Positions 34,342-43,400 of a DNA stretch of 64,000 nt are shown piece after piece. The DNA comes from Oxalicibacterium faecigallinarum (GTDB taxonomy: Bacteria; Pseudomonadota; Gammaproteobacteria; Burkholderiales; Burkholderiaceae_D). The stretch covers positions 1,566,008-1,630,007 of the forward strand of contig NZ_BMDI01000001.1 in NCBI RefSeq assembly GCF_014635705.1, given 5' to 3'. The translations under genes were made by a program, and so were the position numbers. Under the pieces are notes generated by a model. The model saw nothing but the letters and a program-made list of their open reading frames with translations, had not been told where the DNA came from and ran no database searches. Numbering within the stretch: position 1 is the stretch's first letter; every line of letters starts with the position of its first letter.

Positions 34342-35474
34342 TGACTGGCACCAATCTCCGTCGCTGGGCATGGATCCACAAGTGGTCCAGCCTGGTGTGC
34401 ACGGTGTTCATGCTGTTGCTCTGTCTGACAGGGCTGCCGCTGATCTTTCATCACGAGATCGGCCACCTGCTCGGCACAGAAATTGAAGCACCAGAAATGC
34501 CTGCCGATACGCTACACATCAGCATGGATCGTGTGATGGAGATTGCGATTGCACAGCATCCAGACAAGGTGGGGATGTTTGCCTCTCAGGAAGAGGACGA
34601 CGATCGCGTCTGGTACGTCACGCTATCGGACACACCGACGTCCGAGACGGGGATGAAGCAGGTTGCCGTGGATGCACGCACGGGTGATGTACTTGGTCAG
34701 CCACAGCTCGACAACGGTTTCATGTACATCATGTTTTCCCTGCATGTGAATCTGTTTGCAGGTCTGGCGGGCATGTTGTTTCTCGGTTTCATGGGCATGT
34801 TGCTGATCGTCGCCATTATCTCGGGCATCGTGCTGTACGGCCCGTTCATGAAGAAGCTGGAATTCGGTACCGTCCGCGCCGACAAATCCACGCGGCTCAA
34901 ATGGCTGGATCTGCATAATCTGCTGGGCATCGTCACACTGGCATGGCTGCTGGTAGTCGGTGCGACTGGCGTGATCAACACCTGGGCTGATCTGGTCATC
35001 AAATACTGGCAGATGGACCAGATGGCCGAAATGGTGGCACCGTATAAAGGGCAACCACCTCTGGAAAAACTCGGCTCGTTGCAAAAAGCGGTTGATGCCG
35101 CAATTGCGCTGGAACCGGAGATGAAGATGGGCTTTATCGCCTTCCCCGGCACCACATTCAGCAGCCCGCATCATTATGGCGTGTTCATGCGCGGTACCGA
35201 ACCGCTGACCTCACGTCTGTTCAAACCGGTGCTGGTCGATGCGAGTACCGGTGAAGTGACAGACAGCCGTACTTTGCCATGGTACGCCACTGCATTGTTG
35301 ATTTCTCAACCACTGCATTTTGGCGACTATGGTGGCCGCCCGATGCAGATCATGTGGGCCATTCTCGACATTCTGTCGATCATCGTGCTTGGTAGCGGCC
35401 TCTATCTCTGGATCGTCCGTCGCAAGACGAGCGAAGCACGACTCGCAAAGCTCATCCAGGCACATCAGACATAA
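34341..35474 (+). CDS. PepSY-associated membrane protein (PiuB-like, iron uptake)
   Basis: A 377-residue inner-membrane protein with about four helices: the first at residues 15-37 after WAWIHKWSSL, a pair around 130-172 and another near 195-215, plus a C-terminal one near 350. Two PepSY-type periplasmic regions lie between. This family (PepSY_TM) is regularly found next to siderophore receptors and is thought to act as a ferric-siderophore reductase or release factor. It is translationally coupled to the receptor (1-base overlap), supporting a shared role. The reductase role is family knowledge, not visible in the sequence. Confidence 0.88.
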   Translation: MTGTNLRRWAWIHKWSSLVCTVFMLLLCLTGLPLIFHHEIGHLLGTEIEAPEMPADTLHISMDRVMEIAIAQHPDKVGMFASQEEDDDRVWYVTLSDTPTSETGMKQVAVDARTGDVLGQPQLDNGFMYIMFSLHVNLFAGLAGMLFLGFMGMLLIVAIISGIVLYGPFMKKLEFGTVRADKSTRLKWLDLHNLLGIVTLAWLLVVGATGVINTWADLVIKYWQMDQMAEMVAPYKGQPPLEKLGSLQKAVDAAIALEPEMKMGFIAFPGTTFSSPHHYGVFMRGTEPLTSRLFKPVLVDASTGEVTDSRTLPWYATALLISQPLHFGDYGGRPMQIMWAILDILSIIVLGSGLYLWIVRRKTSEARLAKLIQAHQT

Positions 35475-35478
35475 CGTC

Positions 35479-35991
35479 ATGACGACAAGTGCAACGCACG
35501 GCAACGAACTCGCCGCACTCTACTCCGCGCATCACGGTTGGCTGCGCACATGGTTGCAGCGCAAACTGGGATGCTCGTTCGACGCCGCCGATCTGGCGCA
35601 GGATACGTTCGTCCGTGTTGCCAGCTGCGAGCGCCAAGAAAACGCGATGCAGTTACGTGAACCGCGCGCCTATCTGACGACCATCGCCAAAGGTTTGATG
35701 GTCGACATGTTTCGTCGTCGTTCGCTGGAGCAGGCTTGGGCCGACGCACTGGCAAGCCTGCCGGAAAATACGGCGATTTCTCCGGAAGAACGTCTGCTCA
35801 TTCTGGAAGCACTCCAAAAGCTGGATAGTCTGCTTGATGCCTTGCCGGAGAAAGTACGAGCGGTTTTTCTGATGTCACAACTCGATGGCATGACATATAC
35901 AGACATTGCAGGACAAATGAATCTTTCACTTCGCACAGTCAAGCGCTATATGCAGCAAGGATTCGTGCAATGCCTGACGTTGATGTTGTAG
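35479..35991 (+). CDS. ECF sigma factor, FecI type
   Basis: A 170-residue ECF sigma factor. Region 2 is LYSAHHGWLRTWLQRKLGCSFDAADLAQDTFVRV, followed by EPRAYLTTIAKGLMVDMFRRR, and region 4 is LPEKVRAVFLMSQLDGMTYTDIAGQMNLSLRTVKRYM. I chose the ATG at 35479, four bases after the PepSY gene stop; much longer upstream extension is open but not sigma-like. FecR follows by 4 bases and the STN-bearing receptor comes next, the classic surface-signalling order. It should direct transcription of the 37-kb receptor. Confidence 0.93.
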   Translation: MTTSATHGNELAALYSAHHGWLRTWLQRKLGCSFDAADLAQDTFVRVASCERQENAMQLREPRAYLTTIAKGLMVDMFRRRSLEQAWADALASLPENTAISPEERLLILEALQKLDSLLDALPEKVRAVFLMSQLDGMTYTDIAGQMNLSLRTVKRYMQQGFVQCLTLML

Positions 35992-35995
35992 ACGC

Positions 35996-36943
35996 ATGAA
36001 TCCGACACTTCCTATCGATCAGCGCATCATCGTCGATGCCGCAGAATGGCTGGTAAAACTGCACGCGCATGAAATGACGGCAGCAGACCGTGCTGCCTTC
36101 GAACGCTGGCGTGCACAAAGTAGCGAGCATCAACGCGCATGGGCAGCAGCCAATGCACTGGCAAGAACCTTCAGTACCGTTCCGCCTGCACTGGGAAACA
36201 TGACATTGGGTCGCCCACGCGACCGACGCAGCACCATCAAGAACCTCGCTTTGCTACTGCTGGTCGCACCACTTGGCTGGGTCGCCTGGCAAAAGGCCAC
36301 GCGTGAACGCTACCAGACTGCCGCCGGCGAATGGAAAACGCACACCTTGTCCGACGGCAGCACGATTCGGCTCAACAGCGGCACCGTGATTGATATCGCC
36401 TACAGCGACAAGCAACGACTGATCCATCTGCGTGAAGGCGAAGTGCTCATCGAAACTGCCAAGGATGACAGCAGCTCATCGCGTCCGTTTCTGGTCCGCA
36501 CCAAGGAAGGCACCACACGTGCGCTAGGTACACGCTTCGTCGTGCGGCAATGGAATAAAGGCACACAAGTATCTGTGCTGGAGCACGCTGTCGAGATTGA
36601 GACCAATCACCGGCAACGTCGTATCGTATCGGCGGGCGAGTATGCGCGTTTTGAGGACGATGCCATCACCGACAACAAACCCGTTGAACTTGCCGCCACT
36701 GCCTGGACACAAGGCATGCTGATCGCCGATGGACAACCACTGGGTGATTTTGTCGAAGAATTAAGCCGCTACCGTTCTGGCATGTTGTATTGCGATCCTG
36801 CAGTCGCCCACCTGAAGATATCGGGTGTCTTTCAACTTGGCGATACAGACAAGGCATTACATATCCTGCAAGAAACCCTGCCGATCACGCTTTTGCAGCG
36901 GACACGCTACTGGATCACGATTGTTGCGGCAGAGAAGTCTTAA
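35996..36943 (+). CDS. FecR-type anti-sigma/sigma regulator
   Basis: A 315-residue membrane-bound regulator of the FecI factor. The cytoplasmic N-terminus has the DUF4880 segment (AAEWLVKLHAHEMTAADRAAFERWRA...SSEHQRAWAAA), followed by one membrane helix near residues 80-95 (LALLLLVAPLGWVAW) and a periplasmic FecR domain (YQTAAGEWKTHTLSDGSTIRLNSGT, LREGEVLIETAK, ALGTRFVVRQ). The C-terminal part reads the signalling domain of the receptor. Starts 4 bases after fecI. Confidence 0.93.
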   Translation: MNPTLPIDQRIIVDAAEWLVKLHAHEMTAADRAAFERWRAQSSEHQRAWAAANALARTFSTVPPALGNMTLGRPRDRRSTIKNLALLLLVAPLGWVAWQKATRERYQTAAGEWKTHTLSDGSTIRLNSGTVIDIAYSDKQRLIHLREGEVLIETAKDDSSSSRPFLVRTKEGTTRALGTRFVVRQWNKGTQVSVLEHAVEIETNHRQRRIVSAGEYARFEDDAITDNKPVELAATAWTQGMLIADGQPLGDFVEELSRYRSGMLYCDPAVAHLKISGVFQLGDTDKALHILQETLPITLLQRTRYWITIVAAEKS

Positions 36944-37070
36944 CAGATTAGGCGTGCGCTTGCTCATCGCATCCTCGGATAAAAATTTTTAAAAAAACTT
37001 GGCACCTTTTTTCATTCCATTCGGCAGGTCAGTGAAGAAGTACCAAAAACTGACTGAGTAAGGAATGATT

Positions 37071-39575
37071 ATGCACACCGCAGTACGCCGAATTTCCGGC
37101 ACCCCTGTCTTGAACCAGCGCCCTCTGGTACGGGCCGTTGCCGTCGCAATTCTCGGCATGGCCATTGTCGCCACCGTCTCTGCCTCCGCACATGCCCAGC
37201 AAGCTCCACTGGCCGAAAATGCAATTAAAAGCTACAACATTCCTGCCGGCCCACTGAGCCAAGTACTATACAGCTTTGCCGCCAGTGCAGGCATCACGCT
37301 CTCTTTTGAACCGAACGTAACAGACGGTCTGCGCAGCAATGGCTTGCAAGGCAACTACTCCGTTCAGCAGGGGCTGAGCAGCCTGCTAGCAGCACATAAC
37401 ATCGAAGCCGTACCAGGAGACAACGGCTATCGTTTGCGTCGTGTTGTACAAAATGCAAGCACACTCCCGGCTGTATCTGTTACCTCTTCCTCTGTACGGG
37501 AAGCAACCAGTGAAGGTACACGGTCTTACAGCGCCAGGGCGATTACGGTTGGCAAAACATCTCAAAGCCTTCGTGAAACCCCACAACCTGTCACCGTTCT
37601 GACAAGACAGTTCATGGAAGACCGGGGCTTGCAGGATTTGACAGAAGTGCTTCAGAACACACCTGGTGTCACCGTTGACTACACGGACAGTGAGCGTCTG
37701 GTTTACACATCACGTGGATATACCATCGACGCCTTACAGGTGGATGGCTTGACCTTCAGTCAGTCTGGCTCTGCTTTCGTACAGCCCGATACTGCCGTCC
37801 TCGATCGCGTGGAAGTTTTGCGCGGTGCGTCGGGCATGATCCGTGGTTCCGGCAATCCATCCGCGACAGTCAACATGGTACGCAAACGTCCCACCGCAGA
37901 CTTCAAGGCGTCTGCCGCACTTACTCTAGGTTCATGGGATCGTCGCCGTCTTGAAGCTGACATTTCCGGGTCGCTGAATGATGCGGGTACTTTGCGAGGT
38001 CGCCTTGTTGCAGTCGACGATGATAAGGAATTTTTCCAGAAAGGCCGCACAGAACATAAGCAAGTTCTTTACGGTGTGGTTGAGGCAGACATCAGCCCAA
38101 GAACAACCTGGACCACCAGCTTCCAGTACACAGATCTGGATGCAAGCGGCGCATGGGGCAATCTGCCATCCAATTACGATGGTTCCTCCTTAAATCTGCC
38201 GCGAAGTACCTATCTCGGCGCAGCATGGAATCGCTGGGATCGCTACAACACCCAAACATTTACGGAGATAGAACATCGTTTTGACAACGACTGGACGTTG
38301 AAGCTGAATGCAGCCTATACGCAATTTCGTTTGCGTGATTTCAAACAGTCTTACATAACGCCGATTCGTACCGTTGGTGGAACGAATCCTTATCTCGCAA
38401 CGTCAACACAATCACACTACATTGGTGCAGCCAACGACCAGTTGAGCATGAACGTTCTTGCGAATGGCCCTTTCAACTTACTTGGTCGAAAACATGAATT
38501 GATCATTGGCGCAGAAACAATTCGCAATAAGGCCACCGATAGCCATGGTGTAGGTAGCCAATACTCCCAAACGATTGATATCCGGGATTGGAATCCCTAC
38601 ACCACGTATGCGGAACGCGATCTCGTTATTACAGCAGCGCCAAACAAGCCAAATACAACGAGTCAACAAGCGATTTTCGGAACGGCGCGTTTTTCTATTA
38701 CTGATCCACTTACCGTTCTGGTCGGAACGCGTATTAGCTGGTGGGACTACAAATCTGCTGGAACACCCGCAAACAACTACAAAGTAACCCGTGAGATCAC
38801 GCCCTATGCTGGTTTGATTTATGATCTCTCTCGCAATATCAGCGCATATGCAAGCTACACGGAAATTTTTACACCACAGAATGAAAAAAATCAAAACGGC
38901 GAACTTCTACAACCAGTTCGTGGCGAAACTTTTGAAGCCGGTTTGAAAGGTGAATTTTTCAACCGCAGGCTGAATGCTTCTGCTGGCATCTTCCAGATTA
39001 CGAACGTCGGCAAAGCCGTACAAGACACCAGCACGGTAGATCCATGTACGCCTTACTACACGAGTGGATACTGCCGTATCGCTGGGGGTAAAACACGGAG
39101 CGAAGGTTGGGAAATGGAAGTGTCTGGCGAAGTTGCCCCAAACTGGCAAATGTCCGCCGGCTATACCAATACGCGTACACGCTACATTACCGATAGCACT
39201 GCAGCCAATGTTGGACAACCGCTGCGCACTATTGATCCAAGACATCAACTGCGCGTTTTCTCAACCTATCGATTTGGTGGAGAAACACAAGGATGGACAG
39301 TCGGTGGCGGTGCACAGATGCAAAGCGATTCCTACGTAAATGGAACATTGACACTGTCCGGCCCAACCACCCGAGTCCCTGTGACAGCTCGCCAAGGCGG
39401 CTATACCGTCTACAACGCGATGGCCAGCTATCGTTTCAACAAGGACTACTCCATTCAGCTCAACGTCAACAATCTGTTTGACAAGGTCTACTACAAGAAA
39501 TTTGCACCAACTGGTATCGGCTACTACTACGGCGACCCACGTAACGTCATGGTCTCGTTCCGCGCCAATTTCTAA
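37071..39575 (+). CDS. TonB-dependent siderophore receptor with STN signalling domain (FecA/FpvA-like)
   Basis: About 834 residues. After a signal peptide (ending near SAHAQ) comes an STN domain (residues ~55-120: YNIPAGPLSQVLYSFAASAGI, LQGNYSVQQGLSSLLAAHNIEAV), the mark of receptors that signal to FecR. The plug follows (TPQPVTVLTRQFMEDRGL, LDRVEVLRGASGMIRGSGNPSATVNMVRKRP) and then the barrel, ending ...VSFRANF. I pick the ATG at 37071 since AGTAAGGAATG provides a ribosome site; an ATG at 37065 is also in frame. It completes a FecI-FecR-receptor unit, so its own expression should rise when its ligand is bound. Confidence 0.94.
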   Translation: MHTAVRRISGTPVLNQRPLVRAVAVAILGMAIVATVSASAHAQQAPLAENAIKSYNIPAGPLSQVLYSFAASAGITLSFEPNVTDGLRSNGLQGNYSVQQGLSSLLAAHNIEAVPGDNGYRLRRVVQNASTLPAVSVTSSSVREATSEGTRSYSARAITVGKTSQSLRETPQPVTVLTRQFMEDRGLQDLTEVLQNTPGVTVDYTDSERLVYTSRGYTIDALQVDGLTFSQSGSAFVQPDTAVLDRVEVLRGASGMIRGSGNPSATVNMVRKRPTADFKASAALTLGSWDRRRLEADISGSLNDAGTLRGRLVAVDDDKEFFQKGRTEHKQVLYGVVEADISPRTTWTTSFQYTDLDASGAWGNLPSNYDGSSLNLPRSTYLGAAWNRWDRYNTQTFTEIEHRFDNDWTLKLNAAYTQFRLRDFKQSYITPIRTVGGTNPYLATSTQSHYIGAANDQLSMNVLANGPFNLLGRKHELIIGAETIRNKATDSHGVGSQYSQTIDIRDWNPYTTYAERDLVITAAPNKPNTTSQQAIFGTARFSITDPLTVLVGTRISWWDYKSAGTPANNYKVTREITPYAGLIYDLSRNISAYASYTEIFTPQNEKNQNGELLQPVRGETFEAGLKGEFFNRRLNASAGIFQITNVGKAVQDTSTVDPCTPYYTSGYCRIAGGKTRSEGWEMEVSGEVAPNWQMSAGYTNTRTRYITDSTAANVGQPLRTIDPRHQLRVFSTYRFGGETQGWTVGGGAQMQSDSYVNGTLTLSGPTTRVPVTARQGGYTVYNAMASYRFNKDYSIQLNVNNLFDKVYYKKFAPTGIGYYYGDPRNVMVSFRANF

Positions 39576-39591
39576 TTTGGATGATGCAAAT

Positions 39592-39621
39592 AAAAAAGCC
39601 GCTCTTTCGAGCGGCTTTTTT
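39592..39621. terminator. Bidirectional terminator after the STN receptor
   Basis: Stem AAAAAAGCCGCTC / GAGCGGCTTTTTT (39592-39604, 39609-39621) with a four-base loop. It serves the receptor and the convergent DUF3016 gene, overlapping the end of the latter. Confidence 0.92.
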
Positions 39622-40150
39622 ATTTTTTGCTTGGTAACTCTCTGCGCACCCAATCATCCAGTAACGCCTTCTCAAAACGCAGAGGATCATTCGGATACCT
39701 ATTTGCATGCAGCAGGAATGCGGAATCCCGTAACTGGCTGTTTCCGGCCTTCAGTGTCCTGCCATCTGCATTGGACAAACTGAACGTCAAATCAATGCGG
39801 GGTGGATAGATATCGCGCACGATACGCACATCCTGCGCCGCGGGACCGTGCCAAGGCTCGTAGGCACCCGCACGTTCGATCTGCGTAAACGTCACGGCCA
39901 GCGTTTTACCTTCAGGCAACATCTGACCCGCGCGCTCCATCAGATGTTTGCGTAAAGCCACCTCGGCAGCACGTCGCGACGACTCGTGACCAAACGTCCC
40001 ATTGCGACTGTCATTGCGCCAGACGTCCTCTGCAAATTGCACCTCCACATTGGCATGGCGTGGGTCATCCACTGTACTGGCACAACCTGCAAGCAATGTG
40101 GTGACAAGAACAACCAGTCCAATGCCATGTTTTCTGGCGGCGATATGCAT
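39620..40150 (-). CDS. DUF3016 lipoprotein
   Basis: A 176-residue secreted protein. A lipobox LLAGCAS near residues 19-25 predicts a lipid-anchored Cys at position 23. The rest matches the DUF3016 pattern: VEVQFAED, RKHLMERAGQMLPEGKTLAVTFTQIERAGAYEPWHG, DVRIVRDIYPPRIDLTFSL. Members have no known biochemical role. It lies between iron genes and its start is 113 bases from the Fur box at 40263, which could act on it as well as on the truncated fecI. Confidence 0.88.
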   Translation of the reverse strand: MHIAARKHGIGLVVLVTTLLAGCASTVDDPRHANVEVQFAEDVWRNDSRNGTFGHESSRRAAEVALRKHLMERAGQMLPEGKTLAVTFTQIERAGAYEPWHGPAAQDVRIVRDIYPPRIDLTFSLSNADGRTLKAGNSQLRDSAFLLHANRYPNDPLRFEKALLDDWVRRELPSKK

Positions 40151-40262
40151 GATCGCTTCTCCTGTTTCCGTTGATCTCGGTAAGACCGAACATCATGGCA
40201 ACGGTTTCATGCACGCTATTACATAAAGTCCTGTGTGATTGACGAGGATGATCGAGATCGCG

Positions 40263-40282
40263 GATAATGAGAACAATTCTCA
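40263..40282. promoter_or_regulatory. Fur box upstream of the truncated fecI
   Basis: GATAATGAGAACAATTCTC matches the 19-bp Fur consensus at 15 positions and contains the near-palindrome TGAGAACAATTCTCA. It is about 50 bases upstream of the GTG at 40331. Confidence 0.75.
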
Positions 40283-40330
40283 AATAAGCAGCCAGCTTGA
40301 CACTCCTGCCGAGTGTTACCGGAGCTTACC

Positions 40331-40627
40331 GTGAGCATCTCTCATTCCACCGATTCCATTGCCGATATCTACAGCCAGCACCATGGCTGGCTCCTGCGCT
40401 GGCTGCGGGGAAAACTGCGTTGCGCAGATCAGGCTGCCGATCTGGCGCAAGATACCTTTCTGCGTTTACTCACGACGCCAGTTGAAGATGCGCGCACATC
40501 CAACGATGTGAATTGGCTACAATATTCCATTCCACTTTTCCTGCGATCATCCCCGTGTCCACGCAAACAAAACCACGCAGCAACTTCTGGTTCGTCTGGC
40601 GTATGCCGCTTTTGTTGGCAGCGCTAA
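40331..40627 (+). pseudogene. Truncated FecI-type sigma factor
   Basis: Starts at a GTG with GGAG six bases upstream. The first ~55 residues are a clear ECF sigma region 2 (DIYSQHHGWLLRWLRGKLRCADQAADLAQDTFLRLL). After TTPVEDART the sequence loses all sigma character; the PRAYL helix and the whole of region 4 (promoter -35 binding) are missing, and the reading frame runs on without recognisable homology into the next gene. Full-length FecI is about 170 residues. Most likely a deletion removed the 3' part along with its FecR. Its Fur box and ribosome site survive, so a short region-2 peptide might still be made. Confidence 0.75.
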
Positions 40628-40749
40628 CGCTGTTTGCGCTGATCATTGCCCTAGTCAAAACCGGTGTCTGGCATTGGGCAGCATGGGCGGCGCTGGCAAC
40701 ACCCATCGTTGTCGGCCTCTGGTACAGCTTCGTCCGCCAATCAAGATAA
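40555..40749 (+). CDS. Small two-helix membrane protein
   Basis: A 64-residue ORF starting at GTG (VSTQTKPRSNFWF). It has two hydrophobic segments (PLLLAALTLFALIIALVKTG and AAWAALATPIVVGLWYSF) and basic ends, the layout of a small inner-membrane protein. It overlaps the out-of-frame tail of the fecI remnant, so it probably came to lie here through the same deletion. No strong ribosome site is visible. I do not recognise a family. Confidence 0.5.
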   Translation: MSTQTKPRSNFWFVWRMPLLLAALTLFALIIALVKTGVWHWAAWAALATPIVVGLWYSFVRQSR

Positions 40750-41015
40750 GCGGTCGGCACCTTCCCTATTCAGCTCCCGAAAAAATCATGCCTTTATGGC
40801 AATCAACGATTTAACGTTTTTTTGATCCTCCGGCGGAACTGCCCACATTCACTCCCCCCGCACTCGTCCAATTGTAAAAAGTTGTGAGGCAAGCGTTGTA
40901 TTTGTCGCCGGGCCGAAGCAAACGCATCGACGCTGACAGTCGCGCTCGTTATACTGATTTCGTTTCCACATGGAAATGATGTCGTTGACAGTTTCGTTCA
41001 AGGATCACGTTTAAT

Positions 41016-41498
41016 ATGTCTCACGCAGCAACTGCCAGTAGCAACGCTTCTCTCGAATTTCTCGCTTTTACCCTCGGCCGCGAAGAATACGGCATCGATA
41101 TCCAGAAAGTGCAGGAACTGCGCGGTTATGAAGCCGTCACCCGCATCGCCAACGCACCGGATTTCCTCAAAGGCGTCATCAATCTGCGCGGCACCATCGT
41201 GCCGATCATTGATATGCGCATCAAGTTTTCGCTTGGCGAGCCGACCTACGATCAATTTACCGTCGTCATCATCCTGAACATTGCCGGCCGCATCATGGGC
41301 ATGGTGGTCGATAGCGTGTCCGACGTACTGACCCTGACGCCGGATCAGGTCAAACCTGCGCCGGAAATGGGTTCTGCTGTCTCTGCCGACTATCTGATAG
41401 GGCTGGGCACGATCGAAGAACGCATGCTGATTCTGGTCGATATCGATCAACTCATGCACTCGAACGAAATCGGCCTGATTGAAAAACTGGCCGCCTGA
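41016..41498 (+). CDS. cheW: Chemotaxis coupling protein CheW
   Basis: A 160-residue CheW. It links receptors to a CheA kinase at the inner membrane. Visible: [37 protein letters not shown], then [19 protein letters not shown] (the receptor/kinase contact region) and [14 protein letters not shown]. First gene of a chemosensory run; the MCP follows by 28 bases. No cheA is in the window, so it must either work with a distant CheA or with the hybrid kinase encoded next. Confidence 0.95.
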   Translation: MSHAATASSNASLEFLAFTLGREEYGIDIQKVQELRGYEAVTRIANAPDFLKGVINLRGTIVPIIDMRIKFSLGEPTYDQFTVVIILNIAGRIMGMVVDSVSDVLTLTPDQVKPAPEMGSAVSADYLIGLGTIEERMLILVDIDQLMHSNEIGLIEKLAA

Positions 41499-41526
41499 TT
41501 TTTATTTTCTTTTTGTCTTCCACATC

Positions 41527-43224
41527 ATGTTGAAAAATATTTCGATCAAAGCACGTCTGGTTTTGACCATGGGCTTTATGGCGGTCATGCTGACTGTTGG
41601 TGGTGCCATGGGTGTATTGGGTTTGCAGGAGACGAATAATTCGTTGAAGAACGTCTTCACGAATCAAATGCCGTCTGTCGATGCAATTCAAACGATGATG
41701 ATGCGTCTTGCACAAGCACGCGCGCGCCTGAGTCAGGTCGCCATGCGCCCTGATGCGCCCGATGCAGAAGCAGCGCTTGCACGTGCTGAAGTACTGTACA
41801 AGGAGTCGCAGACGGCATGGCAAAAATACCTTGATCTGCCCGCCAATGCAGAAGAAAAGAAGCTGGCGGACGCCGTCGCGGTTGATCGCCAGGCTTACCT
41901 GGCTGAGGCAGAAACGAACCTGATTCCTGCACTGCGTGCCAAACGCGCTAGCGAAGCAGAAGACATTTTGCTAGTCAAGGTCACCTCGCTGTATCAATCA
42001 CTGGTCAAAAGCTCGACCGCTCTGGCTGACTATCAACAGAAACTCGCCAGCGAGACGTATGCAGAAAGCCAGTCGATGTATTCCATGTTCCGCATCGTGG
42101 CGATCGGCGGCGTCCTGTTCGGTCTGTTTGCGGTGGCGATCTCCGCTGTCTTTCTGATTCGCGCCATCAACCAGCCACTGCAGGAAATGCTGGGACACTT
42201 TGACGCCATCGCCAACGGCGATCTGACGACAAAGATCGAGTCCAAATCGAAAAACGAGATGGGCATGCTGATGTCCGGTTTGCAGAAGATGCAACAGCGG
42301 TTGAAAGAAACCGTTTCCCGTGTGCGTGAAGGCAGCATATCGATTGGCACGGCAACCACGCAAATCGCTGCAGGCAATCTTGACCTGTCGAGCCGTACCG
42401 AACAGCAGGCTGCATCGCTGGAAGAAACCGCCTCGTCGATGGAAGAATTGACTTCGACCGTCAAACAGAACGCAGACAACGCACGTCAGGCCAACCAGCT
42501 TGCCGTCTCCGCTTCGGCGGTGGCGCAACGCGGCGGCACCGTGGTCGCCGAAGTCGTGGATACGATGGGCTCGATCGATGCGTCGGCACGCAAGATTGTC
42601 GACATCATCGGTGTCATTGATGGCATCGCCTTCCAGACCAACATTCTGGCCCTGAACGCGGCGGTTGAAGCCGCCCGTGCCGGCGAACAAGGCCGTGGCT
42701 TTGCCGTGGTTGCAGCAGAAGTCCGCAGCCTTGCACAACGCTCTGCCGCTGCAGCCAAAGAGATCAAGAACCTGATTGATGACTCGGTCAACAAGGTGGA
42801 TGAAGGAAGCAAGCTGGTTGCATCGGCCGGCACGACGATGAAGGAAGTTGTCGACAGCGTTCGTCACGTCACCGACATCATGGGCGAGATCCTCGCAGCC
42901 AGCCAGGAACAAAGCTCGGGTATCGAGCAAGTCAATACCGCTATCAGCCAGATGGATCAGGTCACGCAACAAAATGCTGCCCTGGTGGAAGAAGCCGCAG
43001 CCGCAGCCGCCTCGTTGAAAGAACAGGCTGCCAATCTGACGGCCGCGGTCAGCATCTTCAAGGTCAGCGCCAGTGATGATCAGACACAGGAGCTGCAACC
43101 GCACACCATCGCACGTCCGTTGCCTCAGCCTGTTGAAAAACGTCCGATCGCGGCACCATCGAAAGCAGCAATGACACCGGCACTGCCATCGAAAAACAAC
43201 AATGATGACTGGGAAGAATTCTGA
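41527..43224 (+). CDS. Methyl-accepting chemotaxis protein with C-terminal CheR/CheB tether
   Basis: A 565-residue receptor: first helix at ~10-30, a periplasmic four-helix-bundle domain (~35-185), second helix near 190-212, HAMP ([26 protein letters not shown]), and a long signalling coiled coil with the hairpin tip [35 protein letters not shown]-type block around residues 360-400. The last residues are DDWEEF, matching the xWxxF pentapeptide that tethers CheR and CheB in high-abundance receptors. cheR and cheB lie in the same operon. A terminator follows immediately, then a perfect hairpin. Confidence 0.94.
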   Translation: MLKNISIKARLVLTMGFMAVMLTVGGAMGVLGLQETNNSLKNVFTNQMPSVDAIQTMMMRLAQARARLSQVAMRPDAPDAEAALARAEVLYKESQTAWQKYLDLPANAEEKKLADAVAVDRQAYLAEAETNLIPALRAKRASEAEDILLVKVTSLYQSLVKSSTALADYQQKLASETYAESQSMYSMFRIVAIGGVLFGLFAVAISAVFLIRAINQPLQEMLGHFDAIANGDLTTKIESKSKNEMGMLMSGLQKMQQRLKETVSRVREGSISIGTATTQIAAGNLDLSSRTEQQAASLEETASSMEELTSTVKQNADNARQANQLAVSASAVAQRGGTVVAEVVDTMGSIDASARKIVDIIGVIDGIAFQTNILALNAAVEAARAGEQGRGFAVVAAEVRSLAQRSAAAAKEIKNLIDDSVNKVDEGSKLVASAGTTMKEVVDSVRHVTDIMGEILAASQEQSSGIEQVNTAISQMDQVTQQNAALVEEAAAAAASLKEQAANLTAAVSIFKVSASDDQTQELQPHTIARPLPQPVEKRPIAAPSKAAMTPALPSKNNNDDWEEF

Positions 43225-43251
43225 TCCCTGGCTTCACCCTGTACTTTTTAC

Positions 43252-43277
43252 AAAAATCCGCCCTTCGGCGGATTTTT
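43252..43277 (+). terminator. Terminator after the MCP gene
   Basis: Stem AAAAATCCGCC / GGCGGATTTTT (43252-43262, 43267-43277), loop CTTC. It would separate cheW-mcp from the kinase genes, at least partly. Confidence 0.85.
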
Positions 43278-43308
43278 TTATGTGCGCTTTACACGGGCTC
43301 GCAATAAA

Positions 43309-43335
43309 CCGCGGACTTTGCCGCAAAGTCCGCGG
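43309..43335. repeat. Perfect 12-bp hairpin upstream of the hybrid kinase
   Basis: CCGCGGACTTTG, loop CCG, CAAAGTCCGCGG. There is no T-run, so it is not a standard terminator. It ends 65 bases before the kinase start and could be an operator or a stable leader structure. Confidence 0.6.
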
Positions 43336-43400
43336 GTTGATGCTCTAGGGCATGACATGATGGTTTACACTCCATCGTTTGACCTGCACGGAAGAAGAAC

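Noticed and set aside
40482-40523. TTGAAG and TACAAT as a promoter for the small membrane protein
   Set aside because: Spacing is about 30 bases, far from the 17 expected.
41998-43104. Open frame of 368 codons opposite the MCP gene
   Set aside because: Low-complexity shadow of the conserved receptor signalling domain; the plus-strand gene is certain.
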